Shown here piece by piece: positions 24,312 to 30,892 of a stretch of 36,275 nucleotides of DNA. The notes under the pieces were generated by a model. It saw only the letters and a program-made list of their open reading frames with translations. It ran no database searches and was not told the origin of the DNA. The position numbers and the translations under genes are program-made. Source of the stretch: JBHIBA01 sp046758845 (GTDB lineage: Bacteria > UBA8248 > JACPRG01 > G963555815); NCBI GenBank assembly GCA_046758845.1, contig JBHIBA010000011.1, positions 1-36,275 on the forward strand, written 5' to 3'. How positions within the stretch are numbered: position 1 is the stretch's first letter; the number at the start of each line of letters is the position of its first letter.

Positions 24312-24899
24312 GAGCCGTTTCAATTCCTCATTGTCCGAAGTGTTTTGAACCAAGAATCTAAGCAAACGTTAGACGCGGATTTCCCGCGCATCTCTCAACC
24401 CGGGAGCTTCCCAGTCAGAGAACTTGATTATGGGCGAACATTTGAATCGCTTCTGGCGGAGCTTTGCGGGCCGGAATTCGGGGCAACCGTGTAGGATAAT
24501 TTTAGGATAGACCCGTCGGGGCGGCCGACTGTGGTTACCGTACGTGGACGCTGCCGAAGAAATGATGGCTAGATTCATCCCGATACTGCTAGCAAGATTA
24601 TAACTCTTTTGGTATACATGAATGAAAATTCGGAGAGCGCGGGCGGACGCTTGCGTTTGCTCCGGAGCGAGGATGACTTGGAGGATATGGTGTTCGCGGT
24701 TCCGCCTGATGGGGGCATACTCCTCGCTTTTTGCCGCTCGGCCAACACTTATCGCGGGCATAAGCCCTTTGGGGGGAAACATCGCGTTATTCAGTTGAAT
24801 TGGGTCGCTGACGAGCAGGTGGTGGCTCGTGAATTGGCTCGTCCCAGAAGGTCGGTGCGCATAAACTGGTTGATCCCTTCCGCCTGGCGGAGTGGCTGA
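24312..24899 (+). pseudogene. Broken 2-oxoglutarate/Fe(II)-dependent oxygenase
   Basis: One frame reads like a whole small 2OG-Fe(II) oxygenase apart from stop codons: EPFQFLIV at the start, then LDADFPRISQPGSFPV, SLLAELCGPEF, SGRPTVVTVRGRC, the iron-binding H-x-D (IHPDTASKIITLLVYMNE), GGRLRLLRSEDDLED, and the distal histidine in YRGHKPFGGKHRVIQLNWV. In-frame TAG codons stand at 24492-24494 and 24570-24572 (the latter just before the H-x-D motif), and a TGA at 24309-24311 precedes the similarity. Without the stops it would be about 195 residues. I recognise the family from its motif order; such genes occur in LPS and sugar-modification clusters. Likely recently inactivated because the sequence between stops is well kept. 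Confidence 0.65.
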
Positions 24900-25158
24900 C
24901 AGCGACCGCGCAATCTTGTTGAAGGGGCTTTGACGTGGTTGAGTGCAGGCGCGCGCCGTGGCGCTCAGCCGTCCGGTTGGGAATTCGGATCCGGGCTTTT
25001 CAATCCCGCAAAAGCGCTTGCGGAGGTTAGACACGTCGGGTGCTGAAGCATGAATGCAAGCATCGAGAACTCGGAGAACGGGCCGCAAGCGGAGCCGGGG
25101 CGTAAAGTTCAGCAGGGGGGAGTGGATCGCAGCTTCACTCATATGCTGAGTTAGGCTC
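24900..25158 (+). other. Short noncoding stretch before the second GT9 gene
   Basis: No recognisable coding content. Frames are short and interrupted. No good Shine-Dalgarno or promoter boxes precede the following gene. Confidence 0.3.
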
Positions 25159-26166
25159 ATGCGAATTGCTATCGTGCGGCTCACCTCACTCGGCGACGTG
25201 GTTCATACGCTTCCCGTTGCCCACGCGCTGCGTTGTCACCGATCGATCTCCTACATCGTTTGGATCGTCGAGGAGCGGGAGCAGGTGCTTCTCCTCAACA
25301 ATCCGGCCGTTGACGAAGTGGTGGTGGCCCCTACGCGTCGCTGGCGGCGCGAACTCCGTACGCCGGCTGGTGCCATGAAGGTGCTGAAGGAATTCAGAGG
25401 GCTAAGGGATCAACTCCGGTCGCTGAGCATCGATGTGGCGATTGACGTGCAGGGGCGCTTTCCGAAGAGCACCATATTCACCCTTTTGACCGGTGCACCG
25501 ATGCGAATCGGCCTTGGGTGGCGCCACGTGAGCGATACGCTTTCCTCCCTGTTCATTACGCACCGGGTGACTCCGCCGCGTGAGGCGGTTCATGTAGTCG
25601 AGCAGAACATGAGCCTGCTGGGGCCTCTGGGAGTTCCGGTCCGGGACCTTGCCTTTCCCCTCCCCGTGGTTCCAGTGGCCGAGAGAAAGGCTGAATTTCT
25701 TCTTCAAGGCCATGGGGTAACGCCCCGGGATCGCCTCTTGGTTCTCCTTCCCGCAGCCCGGCGGCCCGGCAAGCGGTGGCCTCCGCCAAGGTACCGCGAG
25801 CTGGCCAATCGCCTGTGGAAGGAAGCTGCGGTTCGGATTCTCCTCCTCCCGGGTCCTGGAGAGGAAGGGCTGTTTCACCTTATCAGCGACGGGCTCGATG
25901 GTCGTTGCATTCCCATTGGGGGAACGTCCATCCCCGAACTGGTGGCGTTCCTCCGAGGGGCGCACCTCGCCGTCGGCAATGATACGGGTCCCCTCCATCT
26001 GGCCGCGGCCTTAGGGGTGCCCACAATCGGTCTCTACGGGCCTACGAGGGCTGAGCGGAACGGCCCGTATGGACCGCGGGGTCGGACCATCAGCAGCCCG
26101 ACCGGACGCATCGAGGACATCCCGGTGGACCGAGTGTTCCAGGCAGCCATGGAGTGGCTGGGCTGA
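25159..26166 (+). CDS. Glycosyltransferase family 9, heptosyltransferase I (WaaC)-like
   Basis: 335 residues with the GT9 layout: N-terminal MRIAIVRLTSLGDVVHTLP, the acceptor domain with DVAIDVQGRFPKST and RIGLGWRH, and the donor site VGNDTGPLHLAAALGVPTIG followed by YGPTRAERNGPYG. WaaC adds the first heptose to Kdo-lipid A; the order waaF plus a WaaC-like gene is normal for inner-core clusters. It lacks the cysteine-rich tail of WaaF, consistent with WaaC. No Shine-Dalgarno site is obvious, but the ATG sits right at the conserved N-terminus. A GT2 gene follows after 31 bases. WaaC is the best guess; another GT9 core transferase is possible. Confidence 0.82.
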   Translation: MRIAIVRLTSLGDVVHTLPVAHALRCHRSISYIVWIVEEREQVLLLNNPAVDEVVVAPTRRWRRELRTPAGAMKVLKEFRGLRDQLRSLSIDVAIDVQGRFPKSTIFTLLTGAPMRIGLGWRHVSDTLSSLFITHRVTPPREAVHVVEQNMSLLGPLGVPVRDLAFPLPVVPVAERKAEFLLQGHGVTPRDRLLVLLPAARRPGKRWPPPRYRELANRLWKEAAVRILLLPGPGEEGLFHLISDGLDGRCIPIGGTSIPELVAFLRGAHLAVGNDTGPLHLAAALGVPTIGLYGPTRAERNGPYGPRGRTISSPTGRIEDIPVDRVFQAAMEWLG

Positions 26167-26197
26167 GCGACTTCTACCGGGTTCGGGAGGAGAGTTC

Positions 26198-27016
26198 ATG
26201 GCCCAAGGGCTCTGCGTGACTGTCATCACGAGAAACGAACAGGAGCGGATCCAGGACTGCCTGGAAAGCATCGCGTGGGCCGAGGAGATCGTTGTGGTGG
26301 ACGCGGAGAGCACCGACCGAACGGTTGAGATCGCTCGGAAATTCACCGAAAAGGTCTTTGTGCGACCCTGGGTCGGCTTTGCCGCGCAGAAGAATTTCGC
26401 CCTCGCCCAGGCCACCCAACCGTGGGTTCTCTCACTCGATGCCGATGAACAGGTAACGCCCGAGCTTCAGGAGCAGATACAAGCCGTCTTGCAAGCCGAT
26501 GGCCCTCTGGAAGGGTATCACCTTCGCCGCAAGAACATATTCCTGGGCCGGTGGATTCGCCACAGCGCTTGGTTTCCTGACAACCAGCTTCGCCTCTTCC
26601 GCCGGGGGACGGGCTCCTTTCGGGCAGTCAGCGTCCATGAGGCGGCGGAGGTGAAGGGGAAGCTTGGTCACCTTACCGGCTGTCTCCGTCACCTCAGCTA
26701 CCGGGGTATCTGCGACTTTGTCGACCGGTCCAATTTCTACTCCAGCTTGGCCGCCCAGGATCTGATCCGCCGGGGCCGCTCCATCTCATGGCTCGATCTC
26801 CTGCTCCGGCCGTTCGGCAGGTTCCTTTCGATGTACCTTCTCCGGCGGGGTTTCTTGGACGGAAGACACGGTTTCCTCCTCGCGCTTCTCTACAGCTACT
26901 ACATATTCCTCCGTTCCGCCAAGGCTTGGGTGACAAGCTGGGAAAAAGGCTTCACACCTTTGGAAACGGTCGCTAAAGGGGATACTGACCGAGCGGTGGG
27001 TGGTGATCTGATTTGA
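26198..27016 (+). CDS. Glycosyltransferase family 2, WaaE/KdtX-like core glucosyltransferase
   Basis: 272 residues. GT-A fold: CVTVITRNEQERIQDCL at the N-terminus, the nucleotide-sugar site EEIVVVDAESTDRT, the metal-binding DxD in VLSLDADEQVTPEL, and the family's C-terminal HLSYRGICDFVDRSNFYSS segment. Members add beta-1,4-glucose to inner-core heptose. A hydrophobic C-terminal stretch (FLLALLYSYYIFLRSAKAW) suggests membrane association. The ATG at 26198 has GGGAGGAG seven bases upstream, so the longer frame from 26069 is not used. A decayed relative of this gene lies at 28403-28510. Confidence 0.85.
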   Translation: MAQGLCVTVITRNEQERIQDCLESIAWAEEIVVVDAESTDRTVEIARKFTEKVFVRPWVGFAAQKNFALAQATQPWVLSLDADEQVTPELQEQIQAVLQADGPLEGYHLRRKNIFLGRWIRHSAWFPDNQLRLFRRGTGSFRAVSVHEAAEVKGKLGHLTGCLRHLSYRGICDFVDRSNFYSSLAAQDLIRRGRSISWLDLLLRPFGRFLSMYLLRRGFLDGRHGFLLALLYSYYIFLRSAKAWVTSWEKGFTPLETVAKGDTDRAVGGDLI

Positions 27017-27054
27017 CCAGGAATGAATCATCTCCGACGTCAAAATGCGGGCCG

Positions 27055-27160
27055 TATGAACTTCCGTGCAGCCAGTGCCATCAGCGGATTTGTCCCGGAT
27101 TCGGCAACCGATGCCTCGCGGAAGTCACGGTCGCCGAGGTCGCCGAAACGCCCCTGATGG
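27055..27160 (+). pseudogene. C-terminal remnant of a GT9 heptosyltransferase
   Basis: A 35-residue stretch reading LPCSQCHQRICPGFGNRC and then EVTVAEVAET has the same cysteine pattern as the WaaF tail in this window (CSPCAKRECPFGHYRC followed by the DLKPELVLDALE segment). Nothing of the catalytic domains is left upstream, since the intact GT2 gene ends 38 bases before. Together with the broken start at 22254 it could be the other end of one ancestral gene. Confidence 0.55.
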
Positions 27161-27227
27161 CCTGTGATCGGAGGCGGGCGGGCGCGGGCTTCCATCTGGC
27201 CGCGGCGCAAAGAGTCCATCCTTGAAG

Positions 27228-28250
27228 ATGCGTTGCCTCGTCACGGGCGTTGCCGGATTCATCGGGTCTCATCTGGCGGAGGCCCTGGTGGCCGAGGGGC
27301 ACGAGGTCGTGGGCCTGGACTCGTTCAGCGATTCCTACCCCCGGGAGATCAAGGAATCGAACCTGTCGGGCCTGCGCAATGAGGCTGCCTTCGAGTTTGT
27401 GGAAGGGGACGTGGCCCGGATCGTCCTGGGGGGGCTGTTGCGGGGGGTAGACTGGGTTTTCCACCAGGCCGCCCAGGCGGGCGTCCGGGCGAGCTGGGGA
27501 AAACTTTTTCAAACCTATGCGGACAACAATGTGATGGGCACCCAACGCCTTCTGGAAGCCGTCCGGGAGACCGACACCGGCAAGAAGGTCCGGCGGATCC
27601 TCTACGCCTCTTCGTCCTCCATCTACGGGGATGCGGAGGAGACCCAAACCCCGGAAGAAATAACTCCCCGCCCCATCTCGCCTTACGGCGTCACGAAGCT
27701 GGCGGGCGAACAGTTAGCCTACCTGTACTGGAAGCAGATGGGCCTGCCGGTGGTTTCCTTGCGGTACTTCACGGTATATGGTCCGCGCCAGCGGCCGGAC
27801 ATGGCATTCCACCGGTTCATCGAGGCCCTCCTCAGCGACGCGCCCATCGAGATCTACGGCGACGGCGAGCAGACGCGGGACTTCACGTACGTGAGCGACG
27901 CGGTGGCCGCCAACCTGGCGGCGGCGGTGCGCGGACGGGACGGGACCGTCTACAATATCGGAGGGGGCGAACGGGCCTCGATCAACCGGGTCGTGCGGCT
28001 CCTGGAAGAGGTTTCGGGCCGCCGGGCGCGCACGCAGTATCTACACCCGCAGGCGGGGGACGTGCGGCATACGTGGGGGGACATCTCCCGCGCGGGGCGT
28101 GAGCTGGGCTTCTGTCCGCGTGTGGGACTGACTGATGGGCTCCGGCGGCAATGCGAATGGCATTTAAGGAGAAGGTCGGATGGCAATCAGCAAAGAGCTT
28201 CTGGAAATCCTGGCGTGTCCAAAATGCAAGGGGGCTCTTCGTCCGGATGA
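27228..28250 (+). CDS. NAD-dependent nucleotide-sugar epimerase/dehydratase (extended SDR)
   Basis: About 340 residues. Rossmann motif GVAGFIGSHL at the N-terminus, acidic NAD-ribose residue in VVGLDSF, catalytic serine in ASSSSIYGD, and the YxxxK pair in YGVTK; the GPRQRPDMAFHRFI and YGDGEQTRDFTYVSD segments are typical of UDP-glucuronate/UDP-glucose 4-epimerase relatives. It would make a sugar nucleotide for the neighbouring glycosyltransferases. Start is ATG 27228 or TTG 27222, with no clear Shine-Dalgarno site. The last 24 residues run over the start of the next gene by 71 bases and look unlike the family, so the normal stop (perhaps in the CATTTAAGG stretch at 28161) may have been lost by a frameshift. 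Exact substrate undetermined. Confidence 0.85.
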   Translation: MRCLVTGVAGFIGSHLAEALVAEGHEVVGLDSFSDSYPREIKESNLSGLRNEAAFEFVEGDVARIVLGGLLRGVDWVFHQAAQAGVRASWGKLFQTYADNNVMGTQRLLEAVRETDTGKKVRRILYASSSSIYGDAEETQTPEEITPRPISPYGVTKLAGEQLAYLYWKQMGLPVVSLRYFTVYGPRQRPDMAFHRFIEALLSDAPIEIYGDGEQTRDFTYVSDAVAANLAAAVRGRDGTVYNIGGGERASINRVVRLLEEVSGRRARTQYLHPQAGDVRHTWGDISRAGRELGFCPRVGLTDGLRRQCEWHLRRRSDGNQQRASGNPGVSKMQGGSSSG

Positions 28251-28359
28251 AGGGGAGAACTGGTTGATCTGTGACGCGTGCAGGCTGAAGTACCCTGTCC
28301 GGGACGACATCCCCATCATGCTCATTGACGAGGCCTCCCCCCTGGAAGAGGGAGGGTGA
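28180..28359 (+). CDS. Trm112/YcaR-family small zinc-ribbon-like protein
   Basis: 59 residues starting MAISKELLEILACPKCKG and ending in an acidic tail. C-x-x-C pairs (CPKC and CDAC) and LKYPVRDDIPIML are the hallmarks of the Trm112p-like/UPF0434 family, which often sits between lipid A and nucleotide-sugar genes in Gram-negative bacteria and in other lineages activates methyltransferases. Role here unknown. AAGGAG lies eight to nine bases upstream of the ATG. It overlaps the annotated end of the epimerase frame. Confidence 0.85.
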   Translation: MAISKELLEILACPKCKGALRPDEGENWLICDACRLKYPVRDDIPIMLIDEASPLEEGG

Positions 28360-28402
28360 GCCGCCCGGCGGTCGCGTTGCGCGGCCGGGGGCGTGCGTCC
28401 TG

Positions 28403-28510
28403 GGAAATCCCTGGCACGGCTACGCCGCCCGGGAGAGTTTCGCTTTGGAGAAGGCCTCCGACTCCTGGGTCCTGAGCCCGCGCGCCGACGAGCGAGTTCT
28501 CGAACGAACC
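28403..28510 (+). pseudogene. Remnant of a WaaE-like family-2 glycosyltransferase
   Basis: 36 codons reading HGYAARESFALEKAS and then SWVLSPRADERV align with the intact GT2 protein of this window (GFAAQKNFALAQAT, WVLSLDADEQV); 15 of 28 positions agree. The DxD metal motif is damaged (PRAD instead of LDAD) and neither the start nor the C-terminal half remains. It ends two bases before the next gene's ATG. Confidence 0.6.
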
Positions 28511-28512
28511 AG

Positions 28513-29625
28513 ATGCTTGACATCCTTCACACCGAATCCTCCACTGGCTGGGGCGGACAAGAGACCCGCACGGTCCTCGAGGCGGAGCACCTCACCCGGC
28601 GTGGACATCGAGTACGCATCGCCGGGCCTCCGGGAAGCGGGATCGAGCGGGAAGCGCGCCGCCGCGGCCTGCCTTTCTTTCCGACGCCGATCCGAAGCGT
28701 CCTGGACCCGACGGCCTATCTCCGGCTCGTCCGTTTCCTGCGGCGCGAAAAACCCCTCATTCTCCACACCCACAGCTCCAAGGACAGCTGGCTCGCCGGC
28801 CTGGCCGGAAGGCGTGCGTGCGTGCCCGTCATCTTCCGCACCCGTCACGTCTCCATCCCGGTTCGCCCGCAGCGCCTGAACCCCGTGTACCGCCTGCCGG
28901 ACCGCATCATCGTCACGGCCGCCGCCATCCGGAACGACCTGGTGGGCCGGTGCGGACTCGCCCCCGATCGGGTCGTCCCGCTGCCGACGGGGGTGGACCT
29001 CCAGCGGTTCGGTCCCCACGTCTCCGGCCGGGCGTTCCGTGAGGAATTCGGCCTCGGGGCGAAGACACCGGCGGTCGGGATGGTCGCTCAGCTGCGGGGC
29101 TCCAAAGGACACGACCATTTCATCCAGGCGGCCCGCCTCCTGTGCCGACGAAAGCCCGACGTCAAGTTCTTCATCGTCGGGAACGGGCGGCGGCGCGCCC
29201 TCATCGGGGAGAAGATCCGGTCGGAAGGGATGCAGGAGCGGGTCACCATGACCGGCTACCGGGAAGACATTCCGAACGTCATGTCGGCGCTGGACGTTCT
29301 GGTCATCGCTTCCACCCGGACGGACGGAATCCCCCAGGCCGGCCTCCAGGCGTTGGCGACGGGCGTGCCCGTTGTGGGAACCCAGGTGGGCGGCATCCCC
29401 GAGATTGTCCTCGACGGGGAAACCGGACTCCTGGTCCGACCGGGAGACGCGCGGGCGCTGGCTGAGGCCATCGAAACCCTCCTGGACGATCCCGCCCGAA
29501 GGGAAAGGATGGGGCGGACGGGCGCGCAAATAGCGCGCGCGCGGTATTCGCTGGAGGCGATGCTGGACGCGCTGGAAAATCTCTACTGGGAAACCCTGCG
29601 AGAAAGCCGAGGGAACGGATGTTGA
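28513..29625 (+). CDS. Glycosyltransferase family 4
   Basis: 370 residues, GT-B fold. N-terminal MLDILHTESSTGWGGQETR has the acceptor-side glycine loop; THSSKDSWLAG and the VVPLPTGVDLQRFGP linker precede the donor domain (VAQLRGSKGHDHFIQAA, TGYREDIPNVM). The donor EX7E motif is altered to D-x7-Q (TDGIPQAGLQALA), though GGIPEIVLDGETGLLV is normal. Probably a core or O-chain sugar transferase acting at the inner membrane. I start at ATG 28513, where similarity begins; the longer frame upstream is the GT2 remnant read out of frame. It overlaps the next gene by seven bases. Confidence 0.85.
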   Translation: MLDILHTESSTGWGGQETRTVLEAEHLTRRGHRVRIAGPPGSGIEREARRRGLPFFPTPIRSVLDPTAYLRLVRFLRREKPLILHTHSSKDSWLAGLAGRRACVPVIFRTRHVSIPVRPQRLNPVYRLPDRIIVTAAAIRNDLVGRCGLAPDRVVPLPTGVDLQRFGPHVSGRAFREEFGLGAKTPAVGMVAQLRGSKGHDHFIQAARLLCRRKPDVKFFIVGNGRRRALIGEKIRSEGMQERVTMTGYREDIPNVMSALDVLVIASTRTDGIPQAGLQALATGVPVVGTQVGGIPEIVLDGETGLLVRPGDARALAEAIETLLDDPARRERMGRTGAQIARARYSLEAMLDALENLYWETLRESRGNGC

Positions 29626-30797
29626 CGGATGAAGGGCCGCTTTCGATCCTCCAGGTCGTCAGCAGCCCCTGGTACACGGGGGCCGCATCGGCGGCGCTGA
29701 ACCTGGCCTGCGCATTGCGGGAGCCGGGCCATCGCGTCCTCCTGGCAGCGGTGCCCGGGGGGCTGCTGGAGGCGCGGGCCCGCGAGGAGGGTCTTGCCTT
29801 CCAGGGTTTCCGCTTCAACCGGCGTCTCGGGCCGGTGGATTTCTGGAACGACCGAAAGCGCCTCGGCCGGCTCATCCGCGAGGCCGGCGCCCAGGTCATC
29901 CACACCCACCTCTCTCACGACCACTGGACCGCTTCAGCGATTCGGTGGCGGGGGTCCGCGCTGGCGGGATGTCCGGAGAATCCCCCCCTCGTCGTGCGGA
30001 CCTTTCACCGGCCCCGGGCCGTGCGGGGAGATTTTTTCCACCGGGCGTTCTGCTACGGCCGGACCGACGGCTTCCTGGCCGTATCGGAGGAGGTCAGGGA
30101 GCGGTGCGTCCAGGTAGCGGGAATTCCTGAAGGACGCGTGCAGACCCTGCGCGGCATGGTGGACACCGATCTCTTCCGGCCGGGAACGGGGGACCCTTCG
30201 GCGGGAACAGTTCTGGGCCTGAACGGCGCAGGGCCGGTAGTGGGAACCGTATCGCGCCTGGCTCCGGGCCGGGGGCACTTCACACTCCTTGAGGCGTTCG
30301 CCCTCATCCGGGCCGCGGTCCCGAACTGCCGCCTGCTCGTGACCGGCAAAGGGGATCATCGAGCGAAGGTCCTCCGGCGGGCGGAGGTCCTGGGGCTGGC
30401 CCGTGACGTCATCCTGCACGGATACTGGAAGGGCGATCTGCGGGACGTCCTTCGCCAGCTGCGGGTCTTCGTCCTTCAGTCGGCCGGCTCGGAGGGAACG
30501 GGCCGGGCGCTTCTGGAGGCCATGGCTTTCGGCGTGCCCTGCGTCGTCGCGGCCTCGGACGGTCTGGACGAGATCGTCGAGGACGGGGAGACGGGGGCGG
30601 TCGTGCCGCCCTCCAATCCGCGGGCCCTGGCAGTGGCTGTGATTCGGCTGCTCAGGGAGCCGGAACGGGCGGCAGCCCTGGGTCGGAACGCCCGGAAGAA
30701 GGCGCAGGCGGAGTTCCGCTGCGACTTACAAGCCCTGCGGACGGAGGCCTTCTACCGGACGCTCCTGAACCGGGCGGGAAGGAAAACGGGCCCGTGA
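29619..30797 (+). CDS. Glycosyltransferase family 4
   Basis: 392 residues, GT-B fold. ILQVVSSPWYTGAASAALNLA is the N-terminal loop (quoted in part by SPWYTGAAS), THLSHDHWTA the acceptor-domain motif, GTVSRLAPGRGHFTLLEAF the start of the donor domain, and EGTGRALLE the intact EX7E motif. Its ATG lies inside the end of the preceding GT4 gene (seven-base overlap), so the two are translationally coupled and likely act successively on the same glycan. Sugar specificity cannot be read from sequence. Confidence 0.83.
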   Translation: MLTDEGPLSILQVVSSPWYTGAASAALNLACALREPGHRVLLAAVPGGLLEARAREEGLAFQGFRFNRRLGPVDFWNDRKRLGRLIREAGAQVIHTHLSHDHWTASAIRWRGSALAGCPENPPLVVRTFHRPRAVRGDFFHRAFCYGRTDGFLAVSEEVRERCVQVAGIPEGRVQTLRGMVDTDLFRPGTGDPSAGTVLGLNGAGPVVGTVSRLAPGRGHFTLLEAFALIRAAVPNCRLLVTGKGDHRAKVLRRAEVLGLARDVILHGYWKGDLRDVLRQLRVFVLQSAGSEGTGRALLEAMAFGVPCVVAASDGLDEIVEDGETGAVVPPSNPRALAVAVIRLLREPERAAALGRNARKKAQAEFRCDLQALRTEAFYRTLLNRAGRKTGP

Positions 30798-30808
30798 GAG
30801 CGGTCTGC

Positions 30809-30841
30809 GCCGGTTGCCGAACCGGCTCATCCTGCTATACT
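30809..30841 (+). promoter_or_regulatory. Candidate msbA promoter overlapped by an inverted repeat
   Basis: TTGCCG, 16 bases, TGC-TATACT (an extended -10) lie 52 bases before the msbA start. A perfect inverted repeat GCCGGTT-GCCG-AACCGGC (30809-30826) covers the -35 box and could be an operator or the terminator of the preceding gene. Confidence 0.5.
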
Positions 30842-30892
30842 CGGATTGCGTGGATCTAGCTGAGAGAGCGGAGGTTGGGTGAGGTTTCGGGG

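Noticed and set aside
24312..24899. TAG readthrough or recoding to explain the oxygenase
   Set aside because: The adjacent kinase pseudogene is broken by TAA, TGA and frameshifts too, and waaF uses TAG as its normal stop, so decay is simpler.
24369..25184. A 271-codon minus-strand open frame across the pseudogene region
   Set aside because: No family resemblance; the plus strand carries the recognisable oxygenase remnant in the same bases.
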